In this document: positions 6,405 to 12,768 of the stretch, one piece after another
How the letters are laid out: every line of letters starts with the position of its first letter
Position numbering within the stretch: the first letter of the stretch is position 1
Source of the DNA: DATLGB01 sp035540675
GTDB taxonomy: Bacteria; Actinomycetota; Thermoleophilia; Solirubrobacterales; Solirubrobacteraceae
Length of the DNA stretch: 14,436 nt
Direction of reading: 5' to 3'
Assembly: GCA_035540675.1 (NCBI GenBank)
Contig: DATLGB010000219.1
Location: 1-14,436 of the forward strand
Notes under the pieces: generated by a model
Database searches by the model: none
What the model saw: the letters and a program-made list of their open reading frames with translations, nothing else
Told to the model about the DNA's origin: nothing
Made by a program: the position numbers and the translations under genes

Positions 6405-7657
6405 AGGTAACGGAGTGCGATGTACCCGGTGGCCATGATCATGCTGACGATCGTGACAGGAACGCCCACCTTCAGGAACTCCACGAATCCGATGCGCCGC
6501 CCGGAGCGCTCGGCCATGCCGGCGGCGGCGACGTTGGCGGCGGCCGCGATCAGCGTCAGGTTGCCGCCGAAGCAGGCGCCGAGCGCGAGCGCCCACCAGT
6601 AGGCGTTGTCGCCGGCGTTGCCCTGCTGGAGCTGCTCCACCACCGGGATCATCGTCGCGGTGAACGGGATGTTGTCCACGACCCCCGACGCGATGGCCGA
6701 GACCCAGGTGATGCCGAGCAGCTCCGCGGAGCGGTTCCCGGCGGTCACGGAGGCGATGCCGTCGGCGATCTCCTTGATGGCGCCCACGTGCTCGAGCGCG
6801 CCCACCATCACGAACAGGCCGATGAAGAAGAACAGGGTCGGCCACTCGATTCCGCCCAGCACCTTGTCCAGGGCCTGCCGGCTGAGCAGGAGCATCGCCG
6901 TGGCCCCGGTCAGCGCCACCGTCGCCGGCTCGAGATGCAGCGGCTTGTGCACGAAGAACAGCAGGATCGTCAGCACGAGGATCGGCAGCGTGCGCTTGAG
7001 CTCGGCCGGATCCTCGATCGACCGCCGCGCGTCGAGCGCCATCACGCGGTCGCGGGCGTCGGGCGCGATCTGCAGGCGCTTGCGGAACGCGAGGTACAGC
7101 CCCGCCGTCACCACGATGAACGTGACCGCCGCGATCGGCGCGAGGTTCGTCACGAACTCCATGAACGACAGGCCGGTGGCGCCGGCGATCATGATGTTCG
7201 GCGGGTCGCCGATCAGCGTCGCCGTGCCGCCGATGTTCGAGGTGACGATCTCGATCAGCACGAGCGGCAGCGGGTCGATGTCGAGCGCGTCGGCCAGGAG
7301 GAAGGTGATCGGGACCATCAGCAGGACCGTCGTCAGGTTGTCCAGGAACGCCGACAGGACGGCCGTTGACACCGCCAGCGACAGCACGACCGCGAAGGGG
7401 CGCCCGCGCGCGATCTGGCCGGCCTTGATCGCGAGGTAGGTGTAGACGCCGGTCGCCTCGGTGACGCGGACCACGAGCATCATGCCCGCGAGCAGGCCGA
7501 TCGTGTTCCAGTCGACGGCCTCGACCGCCGTCTCCTGGTCGATCGTCTGCGTGAGCAGGACGGCGATCGCGCCGACGAGGGCGACCTTCGTGCGATTGAA
7601 CCGCTCGGAGGCGATCGCGACGAGCGCGATGGCGAAGATGATCACGGCGACGGTCAT
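6401..7657 (-). CDS. ArsB/NhaD-superfamily (ion transporter) permease, candidate arsenite exporter
   Basis: The 418-aa membrane protein belongs to the ion-transporter superfamily that includes ArsB, NhaD and the P protein. Two inverted halves are visible. The first has SAFLDNLTTVLLMVPITF and then GGTATLIGDPPNIMI. The second has SGVVDNIPFTATMIPVV and then GACFGGNLTLIAAAANV. These paired Asp-Asn and Gly-rich hairpin signatures are typical of the superfamily. The arsenate reductase gene 55 nt upstream suggests arsenite efflux, but Na+/H+ antiport or another anion is possible because this subfamily is broad. The ATG at 7657 has no clear SD. The next gene, a CBS pair, overlaps its stop (GTGA). Length is normal for the family. 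Confidence 0.88.
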   Translation of the reverse strand: MTVAVIIFAIALVAIASERFNRTKVALVGAIAVLLTQTIDQETAVEAVDWNTIGLLAGMMLVVRVTEATGVYTYLAIKAGQIARGRPFAVVLSLAVSTAVLSAFLDNLTTVLLMVPITFLLADALDIDPLPLVLIEIVTSNIGGTATLIGDPPNIMIAGATGLSFMEFVTNLAPIAAVTFIVVTAGLYLAFRKRLQIAPDARDRVMALDARRSIEDPAELKRTLPILVLTILLFFVHKPLHLEPATVALTGATAMLLLSRQALDKVLGGIEWPTLFFFIGLFVMVGALEHVGAIKEIADGIASVTAGNRSAELLGITWVSAIASGVVDNIPFTATMIPVVEQLQQGNAGDNAYWWALALGACFGGNLTLIAAAANVAAAGMAERSGRRIGFVEFLKVGVPVTIVSMIMATGYIALRYL

Positions 7658-7712
7658 TGCGGCGCGGCACGGTATCGGGGATCAGCAGGAGCCATCGGCC
7701 GCGCGCGATCCC

Positions 7713-8120
7713 TCAGGCGTCGAGCTCGGCCACGAGCGACTCGACGCGGGCGCCGATGTCGTCGCGCGTCGCGCGGACCTCGTCCACCGGCCGGCCCTTC
7801 GGGTCCGCGAGATCCCAGTCGACGTACCGCCTGCCCGGGATGTACGGGCACTCGTCGCCGCAGCCCATGGTCACGACGACGTCGGCCTGCTCGGCCAGCT
7901 CGCGGGTCAGGCGCTGCGGGCGCCGCTGCGACAGGTCGACCCCGACCTCGCGCATGACCTCGACCACCTCGGGATGCACGCGCCCGTCGGGGTCGGCGAG
8001 GGTCCCGGCCGACAGGGCACGGTGGCGGCCGCCGGCCGCGCGCTCGAACAGCGCCGCCGACATCTGGGAGCGCCCGGCGTTGTGCAGGCAGACGAAGAGC
8101 ACGGTGGCCACGCCCGGCAC
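7713..8120 (-). CDS. arsC: ArsC-type arsenate reductase (low-molecular-weight phosphatase fold)
   Basis: The 135-aa protein carries the P-loop VCLHNAGRSQMSAA, with C11 and R17 forming CX5R, followed by SAGTLADP. Further cysteines C87 and C91 lie in TMGCGDECPYIPG, and DWDLADPKG supplies the late catalytic Asp. It is expected to reduce arsenate to arsenite in the cytosol. Whether the electrons come by a thioredoxin-linked cysteine relay or by mycothiol, as in many actinobacteria, cannot be settled here. The GTG at 8120 starts 1 nt after the alcohol dehydrogenase stop; a second GTG three codons in is an alternative. No strong SD is visible, so coupling to the upstream gene is likely. The neighbouring transporter completes a reduce-and-export pair. 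No arsR repressor gene is in the window. Confidence 0.92.
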   Translation of the reverse strand: MPGVATVLFVCLHNAGRSQMSAALFERAAGGRHRALSAGTLADPDGRVHPEVVEVMREVGVDLSQRRPQRLTRELAEQADVVVTMGCGDECPYIPGRRYVDWDLADPKGRPVDEVRATRDDIGARVESLVAELDA

Positions 8121-8121
8121 C

Positions 8122-9144
8122 CTAGTCGCGGGCGATGACGAGCTTCGTGTGGGGCTCGAGCACGGCGCCGGGCGCGTCCTCCCACGCGACCACGGCGTCG
8201 GTGACCCGCTGCGGGCGCAGCCGCCCGGCGGCCACGAGCCCGAGCAGCTCCGGGATCAGCGGGCGCGCCATCGCGCGGCCGATGTGGAAGTGGACGCCCT
8301 TCATGTACATCTCGAGCAGCGGCATCGGCGTGGCCGGCTCGAAGATCACGCCGACCGACGTGCACGTTCCGCCAGGCTCCGTCGAGCGCGCGGCGCACGC
8401 GACGCTGGCGCGCGAAGCGCCGGCGTCCACGGTCACGGCGTACGCGCGGTCGGCGCGGTGCGGGCACTCCGCGTCGATCGCGTTCGCGCCGAGGTCCGAG
8501 GCGATCGCCAGCCGCGCGGGATCCGTGTCGTAGTAGTCGACGCGGCCGGCGCCGAGCGCCACGGCGGCATCGACCGCGTACAGCCCGACGCTGCGTGCGC
8601 CGCCGCCGAGGACCAGCACGTCGGCGCCGGGCCGGGCCCGCAGCGCCGGCGCGACGGTCCGCCAGCCGTCGGGCATGTTGTCCGCCGCGCTGGCCACGGC
8701 CGCCGGCTCGACGCCCGCCGGGACGGGCACCAGCATGTGGTCGGCGAACGGCACGCGCTGGAGGTCGCTCAGCATGCCGCCCCAGTCGCCGCCGAACGCG
8801 CCGAACCCGTACATCGACTGCTCCGGCACGCCGCTGCAACTGCCGGTGAGGCCGCGCAGGCAGCGATCGCAGGTGCCGCAGGAGACCTGGAAGGGCACCA
8901 CGACCAGGTCGCCGGGCCGCACGTGCGAGACGGCGGCGCCCGTGGCGACCACCTCCGCGACCGCCTCGTGACCCAGGTCGATCGGCGCCGGGATCGGCGC
9001 GCTCCCGGTGATCACGGGGTGGTCGAGGTCGCACAGCGCGACCGCCACCGGCCGCACGAGGGCGTCGCGGGCGTCGCGCAGGTCGGGCTCCGGGACCTCG
9101 CGCCAGGCCACCTCGCCGGGCGCGCTGACGGTGAGCGTGCGCAC
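8122..9144 (-). CDS. Zinc-dependent alcohol dehydrogenase (MDR family)
   Basis: The 340-aa enzyme has both zinc sites of classical alcohol dehydrogenases. The catalytic site is C38 (ALCDLDHP) with H59 and E60 in GHE. The structural site is CGTCDRCLRGLTGSC, with cysteines at 89, 92, 95 and 103. The nucleotide-binding motif LGGGARSVGLYAV is a variant of the usual Gly pattern, and YYDTD after it suggests NAD rather than NADP. Substrate is unknown. I chose GTG 9144 because it starts 2 nt after the thioesterase stop and gives the usual family N-terminus (RTLTVSAPG). A GTG at 9168 in the same frame would add 8 residues and overlap the upstream gene. It is the second gene of the minus-strand cluster, next to arsC; why a dehydrogenase is joined to arsenic genes is unclear. 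Confidence 0.9.
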   Translation of the reverse strand: MRTLTVSAPGEVAWREVPEPDLRDARDALVRPVAVALCDLDHPVITGSAPIPAPIDLGHEAVAEVVATGAAVSHVRPGDLVVVPFQVSCGTCDRCLRGLTGSCSGVPEQSMYGFGAFGGDWGGMLSDLQRVPFADHMLVPVPAGVEPAAVASAADNMPDGWRTVAPALRARPGADVLVLGGGARSVGLYAVDAAVALGAGRVDYYDTDPARLAIASDLGANAIDAECPHRADRAYAVTVDAGASRASVACAARSTEPGGTCTSVGVIFEPATPMPLLEMYMKGVHFHIGRAMARPLIPELLGLVAAGRLRPQRVTDAVVAWEDAPGAVLEPHTKLVIARD

Positions 9145-9146
9145 GG

Positions 9147-9644
9147 CTACGGCCGCACGACGAGGCACGTCGTGGTCGCGTGGGCGTACAGGCGGTCCTC
9201 GTCGTCGACGAGGCGGCCCTCGGCCGTCGCCGTCCGCGAGCCGAGGTGCACGACGCTGCCGATCGCCCGGACGCGGCCGGTCGCCGCGGTCAGCGCCCGC
9301 ACGTAGTTGACCTTGATCTCGAGCGTCGAGTAGCCGGCTCCGGCCGGCAGCAGGCTGTGCACGGCGCAGCCCATCGCGGAGTCGAGCAGCGTCGCCGCGA
9401 AGCCGCCGTGGACGAGGCCGATCGGGTTGTAGTGATGCTCGCCCGGAAGGCTCTCGAACGCCACGAGCCCCTCGCGGACCTCGAACGGCTCGAAGCCGAG
9501 GAGACGGGCGATCGGCGCGTGCGGCAGCTCGTCGTCTTCCATCGCCCGCAGGTAGTCGATGCCGCTCATGCTCATGCCGCGCTCGACGGCCGGGAGCGGG
9601 TCTTCCCAGGTGACGGTGCGGCTGCGGGTCGTGGTCGTGCTCAT
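9147..9644 (-). CDS. PaaI-like hotdog thioesterase
   Basis: The 165-aa protein is a single hotdog domain of the PaaI/acyl-CoA thioesterase group. HYNPIGLVHGGFAATLLDSAMG holds the family catalytic stretch: N73, H79-G80-G81 and D88. GSRTATAEGRLVDDEDRLYAHA gives the closing strands. It probably hydrolyses a small acyl- or aryl-CoA; the substrate is not predictable. It is the first gene of the cluster thioesterase, dehydrogenase, arsC, transporter, CBS protein. The ATG at 9644 has no SD. Instead a 26-bp box (9654-9679) ends 9 nt upstream, which would give a leaderless message. Compared with shorter PaaI proteins it has an N-terminal extension of about 30 residues, with Met codons at 24 and 26 as other possible starts. 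Confidence 0.9.
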   Translation of the reverse strand: MSTTTTRSRTVTWEDPLPAVERGMSMSGIDYLRAMEDDELPHAPIARLLGFEPFEVREGLVAFESLPGEHHYNPIGLVHGGFAATLLDSAMGCAVHSLLPAGAGYSTLEIKVNYVRALTAATGRVRAIGSVVHLGSRTATAEGRLVDDEDRLYAHATTTCLVVRP

Positions 9645-9653
9645 GCCCGGACA

Positions 9654-9679
9654 GGACGCAGCCGCGCGGCGAAGGTCAC
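9654..9679 (-). promoter_or_regulatory. 26-bp box B, candidate ECF-like promoter of the arsC cluster
   Basis: Read on the minus strand, the box starts GTGACCTTCGC and ends CTGCGTCC. It matches box A (11894-11919) at 20 of 26 positions without gaps and shares the ends of box C (4992-5017). The thioesterase ATG is 9 nt after the box and has no SD, so a transcript starting 7-10 nt after the CGTCC would be leaderless. This box would drive the whole five-gene cluster. Confidence 0.5.
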
Positions 9680-9774
9680 GCGCGCCGGGCCAGCCCGAGC
9701 TGCACGAGCCTGCGGTGCGTGTCCTCGAGGCCCCAGGCGCGGACGATGACGTCGAGCGTGATCTGGTCGGGCAC
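9676..9774 (-). CDS. Possible 32-aa leader peptide upstream of the thioesterase
   Basis: A GTG at 9774 opens a 32-codon frame (VPDQITLDVIVRAWGLEDTH, then nine arginine/leucine-rich residues ending RRA) closed by a TGA inside box B. TTGACG (9810-9805) and GAGGAT (9786-9781), 18 nt apart, lie upstream, and the GTG is 12 nt from the first base of the latter, a leaderless arrangement. The peptide looks protein-like but matches nothing I recognise. It may be chance in GC-rich DNA. The rest of the 190-bp gap between the thioesterase and phosphoesterase genes holds only the promoter elements listed separately. Confidence 0.2.
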   Translation of the reverse strand: MPDQITLDVIVRAWGLEDTHRRLVQLGLARRA

Positions 9775-9821
9775 GGCCCGATCCTCGCCGGACGGGCGCG
9801 CGGGCGTCAAGGGCCGGGGCC

Positions 9822-9827
9822 TAGCTT
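9822..9827 (+). promoter_or_regulatory. -10 element for leaderless transcription of the phosphoesterase gene
   Basis: TAGCTT starts exactly 12 nt before the GTG at 9834, so T, A and the final T fall at -12, -11 and -7 if transcription starts at the G of the start codon. No matching -35 box is obvious. The same geometry is seen for the gene starting at 13966. Confidence 0.4.
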
Positions 9828-9833
9828 GAGGGG

Positions 9834-11408
9834 GTGAGCTCGAGCCCACCGCGCCTGCGCCGCCTGCTGCTGGCCTCCGTGGTGCTGGCCGCCGCCGTCG
9901 CCGGCGCGTGGACCGGGGTGCGGGTGGCCGGTCCCGGGACCTACGCGACCGAGCTGGGCGACGTTCGCGTCGGGGCCGGCGTCAGCGCCCCCGGACGGCG
10001 CGGCATCGAGGTCTACGTCCCGCTCGCCGACTGGGGGCTGCGCGCGCGGGTGACGTCGGCGCCGGTGCGCCTGAGGCTCGAGCCGCGCCGGCTCGACCGT
10101 GCGGGGCTGGTGCGCAGCGTGACCGGCGGCGGCCGCGAGGAACTGCGTGCCCTGCGCGGCCAGCTCGCCGGCGCGCTCGAGGCGGCCTCCCTGCGCGCGG
10201 CGCTGCTCGCGCTGGCCGGCACCCTCGCCGGCGGGCTGCTCGCGGCGCTGGCGTGGCATGCCCTCGGCGTCCGCGGCCGGCAGCTGTGGCTTGCGCCGGC
10301 GTCGAGCCTGGCGGCGGGCGTGGTCGCCGTCGGCGCCCTGGCGGCCTGGGCGGCCGCCACGTGGGACGCCGACCGGCTCGAGCGCCCGACCTACTACGCG
10401 TCAGGCATCGAGCTCGAGCGGCTGCTCAGCCAGGCGGATCAGCTCCGGTCCCAGGGGCGCCGCTACGCCAGCCAGGTCGACCTCGCGATCCGTTCGATCG
10501 CGGGGCTGCTCGACGAGGGCGGCGTTCCCGGCGGCGGCGGGGAGCGCCGGATGCTGCTGGCCTCCGACGTCCACAACAACGCCCTGACGCTGCCGGCGCT
10601 GCAGCGTTTCGCGGCCGGGCGTCCCGTGATCCTCGCCGGCGACTTCTCCATCAACGGCTCGCGGCTGGAGGCGGGCCTGCTCGGGGGCCTCGAGCGGATC
10701 GGCAGGCCGGTGGTCGCCGTCTCCGGCAACCACGACTCGCCCGGTCACATGCGCCGGTTCGCCGCGCGCGGGATCGCCGTCCTGACGCATGCCGGCCGCC
10801 TCGACCCGGACGGCCGCCCGCGCGGCGACGCGGTGCAGACCGTCGCCGATCTGAGCGTCGCCGGCTTCGAGGACCCGCTGCAGTACACGGGCGGCGACTA
10901 TCCGCGGGGCGTGCGCGCCGCGCTGAGCTTCGGCGACTTCCCCGACGGGCGCGAGCGCTACCTGCGGGCGGTGGCGATGCAGTGGCGCTGGTGGCAGGCC
11001 CTGCCCCGCCGGCCACAGGTGCTCGTCCTGCACCAGGAGTCGCTGGGCCGCGCGCTCGCGAACCTGATCTGGGCGGCCGACCCGGAGGGGCCGCCGCTGA
11101 CCATCCTCACCGGCCACACGCACCGCCAGCGGCTCGACCGCTACGGGCCGGTGACCGTGGTCAACAGCGGCACGGCCGGCGCCGGCGGCGTGTTCGGGGC
11201 GGGCAAGGACCCCGTCGGCCTGGCGCTGCTCGCGTTCGGGACGGACGGCGGCCTCGACGCGGTCGACCTCGTCCGGATGGACCCGACGACGGCAGCCGCG
11301 CAGGCGCGCCGGGTCATCGTCGACCGCCCGGACTGCGACGGCCGGGTCGTGTTCTGCCACGACGCGCCGGAGCCGCCGGCGATCGCGACGGCGACGCCGT
11401 CTCCCTAG
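9834..11408 (+). CDS. Membrane-anchored metallophosphoesterase
   Basis: The 524-aa protein has a calcineurin-like metallophosphoesterase domain in its second half. Metal-binding motifs are D245 and H247 (LASDVHNN), D270 (AGDFS), N299-H300-D301 (GNHD), a His in LHQES, and H428 and H430 (GHTH). The N-terminal part has a hydrophobic segment at about 9-27, a region of about 90 residues that may lie outside the membrane, and two more hydrophobic segments near 121-145 and 150-172. The catalytic domain probably sits on the cytosolic side after an odd number of spans, though topology is uncertain. Substrate (nucleotide, phospholipid head group or cyclic nucleotide) is unknown. Start GTG 9834 follows GAGGG too closely for a normal SD; a leaderless start is likely. 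The stop shares CTAG with the convergent SRPBCC gene. Confidence 0.85.
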   Translation: MSSSPPRLRRLLLASVVLAAAVAGAWTGVRVAGPGTYATELGDVRVGAGVSAPGRRGIEVYVPLADWGLRARVTSAPVRLRLEPRRLDRAGLVRSVTGGGREELRALRGQLAGALEAASLRAALLALAGTLAGGLLAALAWHALGVRGRQLWLAPASSLAAGVVAVGALAAWAAATWDADRLERPTYYASGIELERLLSQADQLRSQGRRYASQVDLAIRSIAGLLDEGGVPGGGGERRMLLASDVHNNALTLPALQRFAAGRPVILAGDFSINGSRLEAGLLGGLERIGRPVVAVSGNHDSPGHMRRFAARGIAVLTHAGRLDPDGRPRGDAVQTVADLSVAGFEDPLQYTGGDYPRGVRAALSFGDFPDGRERYLRAVAMQWRWWQALPRRPQVLVLHQESLGRALANLIWAADPEGPPLTILTGHTHRQRLDRYGPVTVVNSGTAGAGGVFGAGKDPVGLALLAFGTDGGLDAVDLVRMDPTTAAAQARRVIVDRPDCDGRVVFCHDAPEPPAIATATPSP

Positions 11409-11854
11409 GCGGTGGCCGCGTCGCGCTCCGCCGCCCGCGCCAGCCGTGTGGCCACGTCCTCGAGGAACGTCTGCAGGCGGCGCTGGATCGCGCGGCCGGT
11501 GCCCGGGTAGCGCACGCCGAACTCCGAGCGCCAGCGCAGCCGCGTGCCGCCGTCGGGCAGGGGGGTGAGCTCGATCAGCGAGCGGTAGTCGCGCAGCGGC
11601 AGGCCGGACAGCAGCGCGTACTCCAGGCGCTCGCCCGGCACGAAGGCCGTGACCTCCTCGCGCGACGTGTAGCGGCCGAGGCGCATGACGCGGATCGCGC
11701 CGGCGCCGTCCGGGTCGTCCGCGCCGTCGCGCTCGCGCGTCGTCGAGTCCCACGGCCCCCAGCCCGACCACGTCCCGACGTCGGCGACGACCCGCCAGAC
11801 GGCGTCGGTGCCGGCAGCGGTGGTGGCATCGGCTTCGATCGTGTAGCGGCGCAT
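11405..11854 (-). CDS. SRPBCC-fold protein (polyketide cyclase/dehydrase-like)
   Basis: The 149-aa protein has the START/SRPBCC layout: an opening strand RYTIEADATTAAGTDAVWRV, WGPWD after the first helices, central strands with RVMRLGRYTSREEV and RLRWRSEFGV, and a long C-terminal helix (QRRLQTFLEDVATRLARAA). Such proteins bind hydrophobic ligands in a deep cavity; many are of unknown role. The ATG at 11854 has GAGGAG upstream with suitable spacing, so unlike its partners with a 26-bp box it has a real leader. Box A lies 39 nt upstream of the ATG. The TAG stop overlaps the stop of the phosphoesterase gene through a shared CTAG. Confidence 0.85.
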   Translation of the reverse strand: MRRYTIEADATTAAGTDAVWRVVADVGTWSGWGPWDSTTRERDGADDPDGAGAIRVMRLGRYTSREEVTAFVPGERLEYALLSGLPLRDYRSLIELTPLPDGGTRLRWRSEFGVRYPGTGRAIQRRLQTFLEDVATRLARAAERDAATA

Positions 11855-11893
11855 CGGGCGGTCTCCTCGAGGGCGGTCGTGGTGGCGTGGCTT

Positions 11894-11919
11894 GAACGCA
11901 ACCGCCGCGCAAAGGTCAC
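11894..11919 (-). promoter_or_regulatory. 26-bp box A, candidate ECF-like promoter of the SRPBCC gene
   Basis: On the minus strand it starts GTGACCTTTGCG and ends TTGCGTTC. It is 20/26 identical to box B (9654-9679). Here the gene start is 39 nt away and preceded by GAGGAG, so the expected message has a leader of about 30 nt. The SD is present where a leader is predicted and absent where it is not (boxes B and C). That supports a promoter reading over a fixed-position operator. Confidence 0.5.
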
Positions 11920-11970
11920 GCGCCGGGCGCCGCCGCGAAACCCACGGCGCGGCGCGGGTAGCAGTCCCGG

Positions 11971-12024
11971 ATGGCCGTTCTCGCTCCCAAGCTCCTGCTC
12001 GCGCCCGCCCGGGTGGGGGCCTAG
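11971..12024 (+). CDS. Possible 17-aa leader peptide before the fluoride-channel genes
   Basis: ATG 11971 opens a frame encoding MAVLAPKLLLAPARVGA and ending in TAG at 12022-12024. The TTG start assigned to the first fluC gene follows 4 nt after this stop, an arrangement that suits translational re-initiation. TAGCAG begins 12 nt before the ATG, a weak leaderless -10. The frame is short and may be chance. The rest of the 174-nt stretch 11855-12028 holds box A and the leader of the SRPBCC gene; no fluoride riboswitch was found there. Confidence 0.25.
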   Translation: MAVLAPKLLLAPARVGA

Positions 12025-12028
12025 CGGC

Positions 12029-12382
12029 TTGGCCGGGCCCGCCCGCGAGCTGGCGGCCGTCTTCGCCGGCGGTGCCGCCGGCGCGCTGCTGCGCGTCCTG
12101 GCGGCCGAGTCGCTTCCGGCCGGCAACTTCCCGTGGCCGACGCTCGCGGTGAACCTCGCCGGGGCGTTCCTGCTCGGCGCGGTGATGGCGCGCGTCGCAT
12201 CCGGAGCCGGCCGGGCGCTGCTCGGCGCCGGCCTGTGCGGGGGGCTGACGACGTTCTCCACGCTCCAGCTCGAGCTGCTCGACCTGCTCGGCGCCGGGCG
12301 GATCGCCGTCGCCGCGACGTACGCCGCCGCCAGCCTCGCGCTCGGCCTGGCCGCCGTCGGCGCAGGCCGGAGGCTCGCGTGA
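12029..12382 (+). CDS. crcB: FluC/CrcB fluoride channel subunit 1
   Basis: This 117-aa, four-helix membrane protein belongs to the Fluc/CrcB family, which lets toxic fluoride leave the cell as dual-topology dimers. Family marks are RELAAVFAGGAAGALLRVL near the N-terminus, WPTLAVNLAGAFLLGAV, and GLCGGLTTFSTLQLELLDL, whose TTFST is the family signature around the central sodium and pore. The start is set at TTG 12029, since the family usually begins shortly before the RELxAVFAGG segment and no ATG or GTG is available. The stop overlaps the GTG of the second subunit (GTGA). A gene pair implies a heterodimeric channel, as known for Bacillus CrcB1/CrcB2. Confidence 0.88.
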   Translation: MAGPARELAAVFAGGAAGALLRVLAAESLPAGNFPWPTLAVNLAGAFLLGAVMARVASGAGRALLGAGLCGGLTTFSTLQLELLDLLGAGRIAVAATYAAASLALGLAAVGAGRRLA

Positions 12383-12723
12383 CGCCCGCCGCCGTCGCCG
12401 CCGTCGCCGCGCTCGGCGGCGCGGGCGCCGTCCTGCGCGTGCTGCTCAGCCGCGGCCGCCTGCGGGGGACGCTGCTGGTCAACCTGGCCGGCGCGCTGGC
12501 CCTCGGCGCGCTCGCGGGCGCGGATCCCGGCGCCGATGCGCTGCGGCTGGCCGGGGCCGGGCTGCTCGGCGCGGCCACGACGTTCAGCACCTGGATGGCC
12601 GAGGCGCGCGAGCTGCTCGAGCACGGGCGGCGCCGCGCGGCGGCCGGATACCTGGTCGCGCCGCTGCTGGCCGGCCTGCTCGCCGTCGCCGCCGGCCACG
12701 CCGCAGCCTCCAGCTTGACCTGA
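12379..12723 (+). CDS. crcB: FluC/CrcB fluoride channel subunit 2
   Basis: This 114-aa, four-helix protein is the second member of the fluoride channel pair. GGAGAVLRVLLSR, RGTLLVNLAGALALGAL and GLLGAATTFSTWMAEARELL match the family in order. It starts at GTG 12379, which overlaps the TGA of subunit 1 by 4 nt, so the two are probably made in equal amounts by translational coupling. Compared with subunit 1 the loop after the VNxxGA helix is shorter and the Cys-Gly-Gly before TTFST is replaced by Gly-Ala-Ala. Such differences between halves are expected if the two subunits always sit in opposite orientations. After the stop, 45 nt separate it from the next gene; no terminator is seen. Confidence 0.88.
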   Translation: MTPAAVAAVAALGGAGAVLRVLLSRGRLRGTLLVNLAGALALGALAGADPGADALRLAGAGLLGAATTFSTWMAEARELLEHGRRRAAAGYLVAPLLAGLLAVAAGHAAASSLT

Positions 12724-12768
12724 GGTGCAGGTGCCCGCCTCGTCGCCGGGTACGCCATCATTGGTTGC

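Noticed and set aside
11971..12028. Fluoride (crcB) riboswitch before the FluC genes
   Set aside because: GGATGG was checked as a possible start of the aptamer, but the remaining conserved stems and the CTGATG-type block are missing.
9908..12382. 824-codon plus-strand frame through the phosphoesterase and SRPBCC region
   Set aside because: Its first 700 codons are Arg/Pro/Gly-rich shadow sequence; only the end from TTG 12029 is the real FluC gene.
12715..12720. TTGACC as a -35 box for the 228-aa gene
   Set aside because: No acceptable -10 lies 16-18 nt downstream; the CATCAT near the GTG is too far away.
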